This document shows, in pieces, positions 1 through 12,434 of a DNA stretch of 64,000 bases. Location of the stretch: assembly GCA_028583605.1 (NCBI GenBank), contig CM053328.1, positions 8,882,782-8,946,781 of the forward strand, written 5' to 3'. Every line of letters begins with the position of its first letter. The stretch's first letter is position 1. The position numbers were made by a program, and so were the translations under genes. Source of the DNA: Dastarcus helophoroides (taxonomy: Eukaryota > Arthropoda > Insecta > Coleoptera > Bothrideridae). Under the pieces are notes generated by a model that was not told the origin of the DNA, did not search any database, and worked only from the letters and a program-made list of their open reading frames with translations.

Positions 1-874
1 GAATAAAAAAAGTCGAAATTTCCAGAAAATTCTAATTTCGAGAAATGGCAAAGTTACAGAGGAAAAACAACGAACTTTTAAATTCGAAATTTTGATGGTC
101 ATGTTTGATAAAAGAAGTTGAATTTTATCAATAAATGCGAAGTTTTAAAAGAAAAAGACATTTTTTTTTTAAATTTAGAATAGATAGAAATAAGAAGCCC
201 TCTTTTAAGAAAAGATCAAGGTTGAGGTAATTTTTACATTAAACATCTCTTATTTCGACTTTTATTTTGACACTCTGGAATATATTTTGAAACTTCGACT
301 ATATTTTTGAAATTTTCGCCTTTTTAAATCCCAACTTTTCGTTCAAAAGTTGTACTTTTTCAAAATTTCCATTTTTCGAAAAATGTCCAGTTTTTAAAAT
401 TGGACTCTTGATCGACTATCATTGAAAGCTTGGATTTTTTTTGAAAATTTTGTCCTTTTGAGGTTGTAGTTTTTTAAAATTTTTCAAAATTTTGATTTCT
501 TCAAAATTTTTATTTCTTATTAACCTTTGCTTTGTCCCAAAATTACCATTAAAATAAATGCATTTGTTTTTTAAAAAAATTCGGCTTCTTTCACAATTTT
601 GCTTATTTTTAGCGTTCAATTTTCTGTTCTTGAAAATTTTGTTTATTTTTTAACTTTCAATTGTCTTTGAAAATGTTGAGTTTATTGAAAGGTTGAAATT
701 TTTTCCAAATTTCTATTTTATTTCAGAATTTAGACTCTTTTCAAAATCCTAATTTGAAAATTTGGTTTCTTATAAATTTCGATATTTCAAAATTTCGAAT
801 CGACTTTTTCGATAATTGCATTATTTTTTTAAATTCTTTATGCTGCACTCCTATTGGTCGGAAACATTATGTTT

Positions 875-1099
875 ATTAATTTTATTTAACATTTCTACGA
901 CCCAGTTTGGAAATATTTAATTTTTTATTAATGTTTGTTGACAATAATTTGTCAACTTTCATGAGATGACGTTTTTTTTAAATACATTTAGATATCACGT
1001 AGTCATATTTCAAAAACTGTTTTAGAATATTGTCAACAAACATTAATAAAAATTTAAATATTTCAAAACTGGGTCGTAGAAATGTTAAATAAAATTAAT
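875..1099. mobile_element. Foldback element E, copy 1 (MITE-like)
   Basis: Arms of about 71 bp at 875-945 and 1029-1099 are near-perfect reverse complements; both carry the phrase ACCCAGTTTGG or its complement and AATGTTTGTTGACAAT. They enclose an 83-bp loop. No coding capacity. A truncated second copy lies at 56862-57052 in reverse orientation. The structure fits a non-autonomous DNA transposon or foldback element; the superfamily is unknown. Confidence 0.8.
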
Positions 1100-1768
1100 A
1101 ATCATTTTATTATTGTTTTAGTATTTTTAAATATACTTCTCCTTTTTTTGAAAATATATTTTGAAAGATAATTTTTTTTAACTTCACTTTTTAAAAACTT
1201 TAATTTTTTTCGATTTTTCGATTTTTTTTACAAATATTGGCTCTTTTATGTTTCAATTTTGTTCTAATTCCAGTCCATTTATTTTTGCAAACATCCAATT
1301 TTTTTTGTAATTTCGACTTTCTTAAAAATTTTGACTTTTTTAATATTTTCAGTAATTTTCCAAATCTCTGCATTTGATTCAAAATGTAAACTTTTTAAAT
1401 ATTTTGCCACTTTTTCATATTTGCGATGTTTTGATTTTTTTTGTTAAAATATACCCTTTTTTGTTTTATTTAAACTTTATTACGACCCCAAAAATTTCCA
1501 TATTTTCAAATATACAAATAGTTTTCTTTTTTAAATTTTACCCTTTTTTAAAAATTTCGCCTTTTGATAAATCATGACCTTTTCGAAAATATCACTTTTT
1601 TAAATCCAAAAAAAAATTTAACATTTTTGATTCTTTCTCAAAATTTCGACGGTTAAAAACTCTTTCTGGTGAGACTTCAAAAATTCCGACTTTTTTTAAA
1701 CATTTACAATTTTTTTCAATCTCGTTTTCTTTAAAACTTATCCTATTTCAAAATTTTTTACTATGTTT

Positions 1769-3960
1769 AACAAAATTTTAGCTTTATTAGACATTTGTAA
1801 CCTTTCCAAAATTTTATTTATTTTATTAGCGACTTTTTAGATAAATTTTAACTTTCTATAAATATTCCGTCATTTTGCAATTTATTTTTAATTTGGACTT
1901 TCTTCCGAAATTTCAGTATTTTTGATTTCGATTTAATTTTGAAAATGTACTATTAAAATTGAAACTTTCTTGTGTTTTAATTTTTAAATTTAGAAATTTT
2001 TTGAAATTTTTCATTTTTCAATTTTCAAATCTAGAAATTTCTGAAATATTTTGCTGCTTGAATCTTTTGGCTATTTTTCTTTAATTACGACAAGTAAAAA
2101 TTTGGATTGTTTTCTACCAAATTTCGTCTTTTTTTCTAAAAATTTATTTCGTACTTTTTTATAATTTTAATTTTCTTCTAAATTATACTTGATCCAAGTT
2201 TTGACACTTTTTAAAATTGGGCGATTTATTTTTTGTTTTTTCGAATTTCTATTTTTTTTAACTTTTAACCTAATCTCAAAAGTTCGATCTTGATTTTTTT
2301 GAAAATGCCAATTTTTTTTTAATTTGGCGGGACTTCGGGAAAAACAACTGTTTTTTCAAAATTAGAGTCTTGAAAAATCCTGACTTTTTGAGAATGTCAA
2401 TTTTTGTTGTTGAAAATTTGTGGGACTCTTTTCAACCTTTTCAACTATTTCTCTCAAAATTTCAGTTTATTTAAAAATTTTGAACCTTTTCAAAGTTTAG
2501 TTTTTTTTAATGTTAGTTTTTTAGAAATAATGTGACGTTTTTTATATTTTGACTTAGTTCAAGTTCTGTTTTCAATTGTTTTGAAAATTTGTACTTTTTT
2601 CAAAGTTTTAATTTTTTTTAACTTTCATCTTTATTTGAAAATTTGACGTTTTTCACAGTTTTAAATTATATTTAATAATCAGTACAATTCGAACTGAAAG
2701 ATGTTAGCTTTCTTATTTTGAAAATCTCAAATATTTTGTAAATATACACATTTTCTCAAAATTTCGCTTTTTTCTGTCAATTTTGTTTCTTTTTTTTTGA
2801 ATAATTTCCGACACTTTTCAATGTTATAGTTTTTTTAACTACGTGTATCTAGTCTTTTAAATATTTCAAAATTTTACACTATTTTTAACAAAATTTTAGC
2901 TTAGAAATTTCTAACCTCTTCAAAATTTCATTTTTTTAGTTATTAGTGACATTTTAGATAAATTTCAACTTTCTACAAGTATTCCGCCATTTTGCAAGGT
3001 TTTTTTTTAACTTGGACTTTTTTCCAAAATTTCAGCATTTTTCTCAAAATTGTGTCATTTGAAAATCCGGTACTTTTGGTTTTTTTAATTTCGATGCATT
3101 TTTGAAAATGTTCTATCAAAATTAGAAATTTTTTGTGTTTCAAATTTCAAATCTGGAAAATTTTGGAAATTTTTTATTTTTTAATTTTCAAATCTAGAAA
3201 TTTCTGAAATATTTTGCTGGTTGCATCTTTTGGCTATTTTTTTAATTACGACCAGTAAAAATTTAGATTGTTTTCTACCAAATTTCGTCGTTTTTTCAGA
3301 TTTCAGACACTTTTTTATAATTTTAATTTTTTTCTAAATTATACTCAATTTTGACTTGATGCAAGTCTTGACACTTTTTAAAATTTGGCGACATATTTTT
3401 TGCTTTTTCGGAATTTCTGTTTTTTCAACTTTTAACCTAATCTCAAGATTCGACCTTGATTGTTTTGAAAATGTCAATTTTTTTTTAAATTGGAGGGACT
3501 TCAGAAATGCCAACTGTTTTTTCAAAATTAAGTGTTTTGAAAAATCTTGACTTTTTGAGAATGTCAATTTTTGTTGTTGAAAATTTGTGGGACTCTTTTC
3601 AACCTTTTCAACTATTTTCTCTCAAAATTTCAGTTTGCCTAAAAATTTTGAACCTTTTCAAAGTTTAGTTTTTTTTTTTGAAAATACTAACTTTTTTAAA
3701 AATTTCAATTTTTCATAAATGGTCCAACATTTTTTAAAATTTTGACTGAGTTCAGGTTCCGTTTTCAATTGTTTTGAAAATTTGTACTTTTTTCAAAGTT
3801 ATAACTTTTTTGAAATTTCATCTTTATTTGAAAAAATGTCAGCTTTCTTATTTTAAAAATCTTAAATATCTTAAATATACACACTTTCTCATCAAAAATT
3901 GAAATACAGATCTTGTCCCCTGATTTCCCTGTATTTTAATTTTTGAAGATAACCAAGGAC
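1769..3960 (+). repeat. Direct duplication of about 1.1 kb inside the T-rich array
   Basis: The segment starting near 1769 recurs near 2889, and matching phrases continue at an offset of 1120-1165 bp. Examples are the sequence around TTTTGGCTATTTTTCT at about 2065 and 3227, and CTCTTTTCAACCTTTTCAACTA at 2430 and 3595. Differences are scattered substitutions and small indels, so this is an old segmental duplication within the array. Confidence 0.75.
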
Positions 3961-3975
3961 CAGGCCGTTCCACCA
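3892..3975. mobile_element. Family A foldback element, internally deleted copy (A1)
   Basis: Only the outer part of the family A arms remains: GAAATACAGATCTTGTCCCC on the left joined to TTTTTGAAGATAACCAAGGA on the right, ending with GGCCGTTCCACC. The central hairpin of about 150 bp, present in the other copies, is missing. Confidence 0.75.
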
Positions 3976-4933
3976 AACATTTTCTCAAAATTTCGCTTTT
4001 TTTTGTCAATTTTGTTTTTTTTTTTTGAATAATTTTTAACCCATCTCAATGTCAGAGTTTTTTAAATACGTGTTACCAGTAACTTCGCAATTTAGTGTGT
4101 TTTTTTCTTCAGAATTTCGATTTTTTTAAATTCCTTTTACAATTTTGATTCAAAAAATTAAATAATTTTATAATGGTGTTAACTTTTAAAACCTTGTATT
4201 TTTCTCAATATTCATGGTTCTGATTTTTACTTATTTTCATAAAAATTTAATTTAAAACTCCAAATTTTGTTTTCTGTTCGTTTCTTTTAAATTTCGACTT
4301 GAAAAGTTGAACTTTTTTTATCGAAATTTTAGGAATGTCTTTATCATGATTTTGCGCAAATGTTTTGTTTTTCTCAGAACGTATTTCAAACCTCATTTTT
4401 TTCCAAAAATATTATTTGAAAATCAAAATTTTGACGCAGGAACTTAATTTTAAGAAATTTCTGTCCTAATCTCTAAACGTTTAGATCATTTTGAGAAATT
4501 GAATTTCTACTATAAGATTTTAGGTTTTTTTTTCAAATTTTTAACTTTTCTGCCATAATTCCAAATTTCTATTATAAATTTAAAAGTTTAAAAAAGTTTT
4601 ATTGTAATATAACTGGAAATCTTGCCTTTTTTGACAAGATTTGAATTATCAATCTTTTTTTGTATTGTTTTAAAACTTAAAATTTTGACGTCCTGTGAAA
4701 ATCTCAGCCTTATTTTCGGGCATTCGACCTTTTAAAAACCTCAGTTATTTGGTTTGAACTTTTTTTCCATAGTTCTAAGTTTGTACGTGTTCTGTTATCA
4801 TCTACATGAAAGCTTTAATTTTTTTAAATGTCATCTACAAGCTCTAAATGTCAAAACTTTCTAAATATTTATTTTTTTTTGAAAATGTTAATTTTAATCT
4901 CCAAATATCACTTTGTTTGCCACAACTTTAAGT

Positions 4934-5295
4934 ATTCATAATCATTAATCTTTATTAATGATTAAACACTAACATATATTAAAAATTTCACAAGTATTTC
5001 GATAAATATTTGCTAACAATGAACCAAGTTTTGCATTACTGCATCATCGGAGGTTATACCTATCAATTTGTTTAGCCGTTGTTACGCTAACCAGCTGCAT
5101 GGATCACAGACTCTTGCGGCTAAACGAATTGCTGGTATAACCGCCGATGATGAAGTAATACGAAACCTGGTCCGGTGTTAGCAAATATTTCTTCGAAATA
5201 TTGTGGAATTTTTAATATCTCTCGGTTTTTAATCGTTAATAAAGTTTAATAGTTATGAATATTAAAGAATTCCACTAAGTAAGGGTTGGAAATGA
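4934..5295. mobile_element. Family C foldback element, copy 1 (fullest copy)
   Basis: An inverted repeat of about 360 bp. Left arm: ATTCATAATCATTAATC, then a block including TTTCGATAAATATTTGCTAAC, then GCATCATCGGAGGTTATACC. Right arm reads the complement (GGTATAACCGCCGATGATG, then GTTAGCAAATATTTC, then AATAAAGTTTAATAGTTATG). The short centre around GCTGCATGGATCACAGACTC is unpaired. No ORF. Related copies are at 5616-5832, 22967-23146 and 23937-24155. It is a non-autonomous element of unknown superfamily. Confidence 0.85.
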
Positions 5296-5534
5296 CAACT
5301 TCAAGTAGTTTTTGTCATAACTTTGAAGCTTCTTTTGTAAAATGTCTGAGTATAATTCTGCTTCAGAATTCTGCATAATATAAAATAAATTAGGGCGAGC
5401 AAATTCTAATAGACACATAGGCAACTGAATATTAAGGAACGTAGCTATTGAACGAAATTGTCAAATGAAATAATGTTGACTCTAACCACAAAGAAAACCT
5501 TGACAAAAACAAAATATTTTATAATTTCAAAGTC
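5296..5534. other. Non-coding spacer, nothing recognised
   Basis: Mixed-composition DNA between the family C copy and a hAT remnant. No ORF, RNA gene or repeat shared with the rest of the window was recognised. Confidence 0.5.
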
Positions 5535-5944
5535 CAGGGGTGGATTTAAGGGTGTGCAACATGTGCTACAGCACTATCTAGGGACCACGCAAAAGTAGAT
5601 GGCTCCTCTATTTTTATTCATAACTATTAAACTTTATTAATGATTAAGATAACAACAGATATTAAAAATTCCACGATATTTCTATAAATATTTGCTAGGA
5701 CCTGGACCTGCTTTCGCTTTTCAGCATCATCGGTGGTTATACCTAGCAATTTTCTGTTGTTGTTTTAATGGTTTATAAAGTTTAATAGTCATGAATATCG
5801 AAGAGTCCCGTATAGTGAGGGTTGGAAATGTCCCCTGTTTTTACTCAAAAATATTTTAGAGACACGACAAGGTTCTGTCATATTTTCAAAGGGGCCCCCA
5901 CCACTAAATTGCACAGGGCCCAGAGCAAGCTTCATCTGCCCCTG
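5535..5944. mobile_element. Degenerate non-autonomous hAT-like element with nested family C insertion
   Basis: Left end CAGGGGTGGATTTAAGGG and right end CTTCATCTGCCCCTG are imperfect inverted repeats of the CAGGGG...CCCCTG type typical of many hAT elements. GC-rich internal text (GGGGCCCCCACCACTAAATT and CACAGGGCCCAGAG near 5890-5920) also fits such elements. A family C copy at 5616-5832 interrupts it. A clean 8-bp target duplication was not found, so the boundaries or the superfamily could be wrong. Confidence 0.5.
5616..5832. mobile_element. Family C foldback element, copy 2 (nested)
   Basis: It begins ATTCATAACTATTAAACTTT and ends AGTGAGGGTTGGAAATGTC, and shares with copy 1 the internal TTTCTATAAATATTTGCTA and CATCATCGGTGGTTATACC. 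The right half of the hairpin is mostly deleted. It lies inside the hAT-like remnant at 5535-5944, so it inserted later. Confidence 0.75.
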
Positions 5945-7440
5945 TCATAATTTTTATTCAGTGATCCCGTGACTATTTTCAATATCAATAATCATTGACT
6001 AAAATCAAACGCAATAATTATCGAGTTTTAAAGCAACCAATTTAGCAGTAGAGCCCATGACTCCGCTCGCTTCCCAGAAACGTTAGCGTTGATTAAATAA
6101 CCCAGATATTGTTTATAGTCGATGTAGACCTAATTATAGCTATAATTCTTGTGTTTGAGTGTTTATTAATGATATTAATCAGCTCTAACATTCTCTCTAT
6201 CCCGTCAAATCAGATTTCCAAGGGAAACAACGGGTGCGAGTGATTCAAAATCGATATTTTAATGGAAGCTGTTGGTATATCCGACATCGTCATGTTGGAA
6301 TATTGTACCTTCCGCCTTCTTGTTATTTTTGATTGCGGGGATATTGAAATAAAGACTTCTATCGACAGCAGAGGCAGTCGCTAGCTTTCCGCTTAAGCTG
6401 TATTAGCTTTATTTCGCGATACGTACCATTGGATTCGCATTGTGTTCCCCCGTTTCTTGTCGAATGTTTATCATTTATTTCTGAACGACCTGATTATGAC
6501 AATATACGTCAATATAGGCAGCTATTCGACACAACAGCCGCGTTTTAGAATGAATCGGAAGAAGCGTGATAAGTTTAGACTTATCGATCCGTTTCAACGG
6601 TGATGTATCGATGTCGTTGGAAAAGAGGGGTATTTGCATTTTTTGATCAATCTACCACCTGTTGCTAATAATAGCAGGGCTCAGTTAGTTAAAAGGTGTA
6701 ATGAGCTTTTGACCCTCAGGCGGCCATTACCTAAACTTCCAACGACATTGGAGGTTAGCCAGAAATTTCTAGTTAGAGCTGTGTTTGGTTTCATTTTGCC
6801 AAATTTTATTTTATGTGCCCATTCTTATTGTGATAAATTTATTTAATAGAAAAAACGCCTTTGGCAAAATGCTTCAAAAAAAAGTTCCTCAGTCTGTTCT
6901 CGCCAGCGTAGTGAACCAAAAATTTCGCCCAATAGGCCAACGAAATTATGATTTTTTGGTGAAATAATTCAGAGGAAGCTGGAAATTGTTTTAATGCCTT
7001 TATGTGATATTTAGTATCATTAATCTAAGTTAACACGGTTTCAGGAGGTGAGCTTAACTTGCTAGCCCAAAAAAATCGCGAAATTTTTGCACTTTTTTCC
7101 ATTTTCCAGTGATGATTCTTAAATGGTGCTTCTTACGAAAAAAAAAGCTATAACAAGAATTGTGGAGCATTAACTTCTGGTTACAATGAATACATGAAAG
7201 TTCGATGCAGTGGTATAGCAGCAATTGTGAGCTAAAATGGGGCACTTTTTTGCCCATTGTATGAGATTTGTACAAACTCACTGTACATGGGTACGTAACT
7301 TTGACCTAACTTTAAAATTTCTATTGTAGCTTAAACAATTTGTAGAACAAACGTTGTACAGCATAAGATTTTGCGTCTAGGAGGTACCAAAATATTTAAA
7401 TTTGGGTAATTTTACGTATACATATGCACATAAATCCGGG
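5945..7440. other. Single-copy island of balanced composition
   Basis: This is more GC-rich and complex than the flanking arrays and is not repeated elsewhere in the window. The longest frame (6634-6846) has no recognisable domain. A 12-bp inverted pair ATGTCGTTGGAA at about 6611 and TTCCAACGACAT at about 6738 could form a stem-loop. The stretch 7040-7440 looks like eroded transposon tail but matches nothing else here. It may be regulatory DNA; nothing firmer can be said. Confidence 0.45.
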
Positions 7441-8046
7441 GGGCAGAATTTCCAAATGTAAGACCCAAGTTTAAAAAAGAGAAGAACTTTACAAAAAAAG
7501 TCAGAATATCGAATTTAAAATAAAAACTGCACCCTTCAAGAAACTTCCAAAAATGTTGAATTTTTAAAAAGTCAAATTTTGTCAGGAAAGTCCTAATTTT
7601 CAGAATAAATTGAATTCAGGGAAAAACCCGATTTCTAGTAACATGTCTCTAGAACTGCTACTTTTATTAAAATTTTGAAATAATAAAAATAACACGAAAT
7701 CATTTCCTGAAAAATTTGTAAATATATTTTTCACAAAATTTTTACATTTTTATTAAAGTTTTAATACAATTTTAGGAAAATAAGCGAATCTTGAGAAAAA
7801 TTCGAAAGGATACAACGCCCAATTTTATGTAGAAATTTCCAAAAACGTCTTTAATTTTGAAATACAAGTCGAAGCTTTGGAAATACGACGAATTTTGAAA
7901 AACAGGATGAACTTTCTGAAAAGTCAATACTTCAAGAAACAGGTTGAAATTTCCAGATATATTAAGATAGTTCCAGGACATAGTCAAATTTTAAAATGAA
8001 AAAATGTCCCTAAAGCACTGAACTAAACACTGTGGCTTGTGATAAA

Positions 8047-8156
8047 GTCCAAAGAAGGTTTCACCCCTTTACCACATCAACAATTAAATAGATAATTACG
8101 CGCGTAATTATTTCTTTAATTGCCGATGTAGTAAAGGGGTGAAACTTTCTTTGGAC
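8047..8156. mobile_element. Palindromic element P (110 bp, no loop)
   Basis: Two arms of about 55 bp meet at ATAATTACGCGCGTAATTAT with no unpaired spacer. The ends read GTCCAAAGAAGGTTTCACC and GGTGAAACTTTCTTTGGAC. I count about six mismatches over 55 pairs. It is embedded in the A-rich array but differs from it in sequence, suggesting a small foldback transposable element. Single copy in this window. Confidence 0.75.
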
Positions 8157-10827
8157 AGAAAAGAATGTAATTTAGAAAAAAAAAACAATTATGAGAAAAG
8201 ACCCAAACCTTTTGCAAGAAATCGAAGAATGTGGACATTAAGAAAATTTAAAATTTTCAAAAGTGCAATTTTGGAATAAAAGTAGAAATTTTCCAAAAAA
8301 GTTTTCTTTAAATTGTTTCCTTTTATTAAAATTTTGAGTAATTATATTTTGCTAAAGTAGCTGAATAACAAGAAATTTTTTTAATTTACTTAAAAATATT
8401 TTTCTCAAAATTTTTACTTAATTCTTAACATTCCGATCTAATTTAGAGAAAATAAATAAATTTGGGAAAGTAAAAATTAAGGCGAACAGACAAGGAAAAA
8501 TTGACATTCCCGGAAACAATAAATTTTGATATGAATATCAAAATTTTGATATGAATATGAAAATTTCGTAAATAAGGAGAAATTGGAGAAACAAGTTGCC
8601 ATTTCCAATATCAAAGTTTTTAGCAATAAACCAATACTAGAAAAATTGGAGAATTTTAACAAAAAACTACTTTTAAAGGAAAAGTTCGAAAAATCGAGAA
8701 AGAAAAAGAGAAGTTGACTTCTAGGAAAAAAAGAATAATTCTAAGAGAATCAAAATTTCGTGAAATGGATGATTCTTGAGAAAAAGGTCGAAATTACCAG
8801 CAATATTAGATATTAATTTTGAGAAAATAAATTAAAATTTCGAGAAAAATATAAACTTAAAAAAAACCACTCAACATCTTTGCAGAATCAATTTCTAAAA
8901 GGTCGAAAATTTGGGAAATAAACCAATGTTGAGAAAATTAACAGAATTTGTTCGAATGTTCCAGGTAAAATTAAAATAAAAAAAGAGGAGTTTTTAAATA
9001 AAGCCTAGCTTAAAAAAATAATCAAAATTTCGATAAAAGGGCGAAATTGACGATAAAAACCAAACTTCGGGAAAGAAATTGAAATTTCGCACAGAAAATA
9101 AAATTTTAATAAAAAAATCATTTTTTTGGAAATACTTGGATTTTTAGATTCATTATAGATCAGATTTTAAGATAAGTCAAAATTCTTACAGAATACTAAG
9201 GATTTTGAGAAAAATATCAAAATTTCAAGAAAAGTACACATAAGTTTTAAAAACCCAGACAAGCTTTGAAAAAAATCCAAATTTCAAGGAAAAGATCGAT
9301 ATTTTAACAAAAATATTAAAATTTTAAGAAAAGGGTCCAAATGCAGCAAAAATTTAAAAGGGGAGTCAAATTTTGTCAAAATTACAAAAAAAGAATAAAT
9401 TTCAGAAAAAGTTTCAGAAAAAAAGTTGCAATTTTCAAGTTCAGTCAAGGACTGCCTGAGTAAAGAACAAGCTTCTGATCTGCCTCACTATAACGTCAGA
9501 AAAAGTTCAGTATTAAAATAAAGATCGAAATTTTGAGAAACAATTTGCAAATTGAATTTTCTCGCATTTAAAATTTCAGAATATTTTAAAAAAAATTTCA
9601 ATATTTCAAGATAAATATTATTTTTTGTTTACTTTTTTAACAAAAGGTTGATCAATTTTTTAGAAAAAGCAAATTTGATAAGCAATTGTGACAAAGAAAC
9701 ATGAACAAGTTGGAATTTGCCAGAATGTCGGCGTTTAAAAGGATCAAATTTTTAGGAAAATTAGAATTTTGTGAAATGACGAAATTTGAAAAAATAAACA
9801 AAGAATTTTGAGATAAACCTTCGAAATTTTGTGAAAGTCAGATTTTGATAAAAGAAGTTACATTTTAGGAATAAATTCGAAGTTTCAATAGAAAACGACA
9901 AATATTGTAAAAAGGACGAGTTTTGAGGAAAAAAACTGAAATTTCAAGAAAATGACAAACTTCAGGAAAAAATGAAAATTTTTGGTGAGGATTCTCGTGA
10001 TTGAAAATATTAATTTGAATTTATTTAAATGAAATTTTTACTTTTATTTAAAGTTTGAAATAATTAGAACAACAGGAAATTTTTTCCTCAAATTTTGTAA
10101 AAATATTATTCAATAAATTTTTACATTTGGATTAAAATAATAATCCAATTTTAGAAAAATAAGCGAATCTTGAGGAAAGTCGAAAGGATACAATACCCAA
10201 TTCTATGTAGAAATTGTTAAAAACGAGATAAGACTTTCATTTTGAAATAAAAGTCGAAGTTTCGAGAATAAGACGAATTTTGAAAAACAAGTTGAACTTT
10301 CTGAAAGGCCAATATTTTAAGAAAAAAGTTCAAATTTCTTGAAAATATCCAAAATGTCTAAAGACCCAGTCCAATTTAAAAGGAAAAAAAGGTAATTTAG
10401 AGAAAAAGCCCAAACCTTTTGGAAAAAGTCGAAGAAAATGGACATTACAAAAAACTTTAAATTTCCAAAAAAAATCGAAATTCCTAGAAATATAAATTAT
10501 TGCATTTTGATATAAAAATCAAAATTTCGAAAATAAGAACTTTGATAATCAAAGTTGCAATCTCCAAAGTCAAAGTTTTCAAAAATAAATCAATATTAAG
10601 AAAATTTGACGAATTTCGAAAAAAGACTGCTTTTGAAAGTGAAGTTTGAAAAGTCGAGGAAGAGAAAAGAAAAGTCGACTTTTACAAAAAAAAAAGAATA
10701 ATTCTAAGAAAAAGAGACAAATATTCGAGAAACGAATGATTCTCGAGAAAAAAGTCGAAATTGCCAGCAATATTAAATATCAATTTAAAAAAAAAAATCA
10801 AAATTTCTAGAAAAACACCAACTTCAA

Positions 10828-11330
10828 AAAAACCAGTCAAAATTTTTGCAGAATCAGTTTCTAAAAGGTCAAAATTTTGGGAAATAGACCAATGTTTAGA
10901 AAATTAGCGCAGGTAAAATGAAAATTTAGGAAAAATAAGTAGAATTTTGCGAAGCTCAAAAAAATTGTCGAAATTTCGAGAAAAGAGCAAAATTGACGAT
11001 AAAAACCAAACTTTGCGAAAGAAATTGAAGTTTCCACAAAAAATCAAATTTTAATAAAAAAAACTTTGGAGAAAAATACAAACTTCAAAAAAACCAGTCA
11101 AAATTTTTGCAGAATCAGTTTCTAAAAGGTCGAAATTTTGGGAAATAGACCATAGTTTAGAAAATTAGCAAAATTTGCTTAACATTTTTCATGTAAAATG
11201 AAAATTTAAGAAAAAAAGTAGAATTTTGCGAATAAAGCCTAGCTCAAAAAAATTGTCGAAATTCCAAGAAAAGGACGAAATTGACGATGAAAACCAAACT
11301 TTGCGGAAGAAATTGAAGTTTTGCACAGAA
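10828..11330 (+). repeat. Tandem duplication of about 250 bp
   Basis: The phrase AACTTCAAAAAAACCAGTCA near 10828 recurs near 11078, followed in both by TTTTTGCAGAATCAGTTTCT and the rest of the unit. The copies are nearly identical in places, so this duplication is younger than the surrounding 2.3 kb one. Confidence 0.75.
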
Positions 11331-12434
11331 AATCAAATTTTAATTTAAAAAAATCATTTTTTTTAATACTTAGATTTATAGATTCATTACAGATCCGATT
11401 TTGAGATAAGTTAAAATTTTAAAAGAATAATAGGAATTTTAAGGAAAATATCAAAATTTTAAGAAAAGAAAAAAGAAGGCTTTAAAAACACAATGACAAA
11501 CATTGAAAAAGAATCCAAATTTTAAGGAAAATATCAATATTTTGACAAAAATATTGAAATTTTAAGAAAACATTCGAATTCAGTAAAAATTTGAAAAGGA
11601 AATCAAATTTTGTCAAAATTTCAAATAAAGAATAAATTTAAGGAAGTTTTAGAAAGTCAAAATTTCAAAAAAAAAGAATAAATTCAAGGAAGTTTTAGAA
11701 AAAGTCAAAATTTTTAAGTTACTCAGCAAGTCAAGCCTGAGTGAAGAACAAGTTTCTTACCTGAATCACTGTGACACCAGAAAAATTCCAGTATTAAGAT
11801 GAAGGTCAAAATTTTGAGAAACAATTTGCAAATTAAATTTTCTCGCATTTAAAATTTAAGAATATTTAAAAAATATTTTTCAATATTCCAAGATAAATAT
11901 CATTCCTTATTGTTTACTTTTTCAACAAAAGATTGACCAAATTTCTATAAAAAAAGGCGAATTTGATAAACAATTTTGACAAGCAGACATGAATAAGTCG
12001 GAATTTGCAGAATGTCCACTTTTGAAAAGACGAAATTTTCAGTAAAATTCTAATTTTGTAAAAAAAGGAAATTTGGAAAAATAAACAACGAATTTTGAGG
12101 TAAACATTCGAAATTTTGTGAAAGTCAGATTTTGATAAAAGAAGTCACATTTAGGAATAAATTCGAAGTTTCAAAAAAAAGAATTTTGAGAAAATAACTG
12201 AAATTTCAAGAAAAGGACAAATTTCAGGAAAAAATGAAAATTTTTGTTAGGGATTCTTGTAATTGAGATTATTAATTTTTGACTGATTGTATGAATTAGA
12301 GGGGATCAAAGGCTTCACCCTAGCAAGCTAATGAAAAAAAAACCCAAGGAAAATACAGTAGAAGATCTCCACCATGGTGAGAGTAAGGGGTAGGTATGAT
12401 CCCAAAAGAAGTTAGATTATATGATAAATAAAAA

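Larger units (their letters stand above)
1..4925. repeat. T-rich degenerate low-complexity array
   Basis: The + strand is dominated by runs of T broken by phrases such as AAAATTTTGACTTTTT and TTTCAAAATTTCG, which recur with variable spacing rather than as a clean tandem repeat. The block is pyrimidine-rich on this strand, unlike the A-rich blocks elsewhere. ORFs of 60-77 codons here are low-complexity (Phe/Lys/Ile-rich), occur on both strands, and are not genes. Foldback E, a 1.1 kb duplication and a family A fragment sit inside it. Confidence 0.85.
7785..12270 (+). repeat. Direct duplication of about 2.3 kb within the A-rich array
   Basis: The phrase CGAAAGGATACAACGCCCAA near 7804 recurs as CGAAAGGATACAATACCCAA near 10181. 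The marker around GCCTGAGTAAAGAACAAGCT near 9453 recurs near 11736. The two units are diverged by substitutions and indels, and matches continue in the same order over most of the interval. A third partial copy lies at 16806-17705. Confidence 0.7.
7441..12290. repeat. A-rich degenerate low-complexity array
   Basis: Same vocabulary as the T-rich arrays but in reverse-complement polarity on the + strand: AAAAAGTCGAAATTTT, GAAATTTTGAGAAA and so on. It includes a duplication of about 2.3 kb and the palindrome P. ORFs inside it are low-complexity and not credible as genes. Confidence 0.85.
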
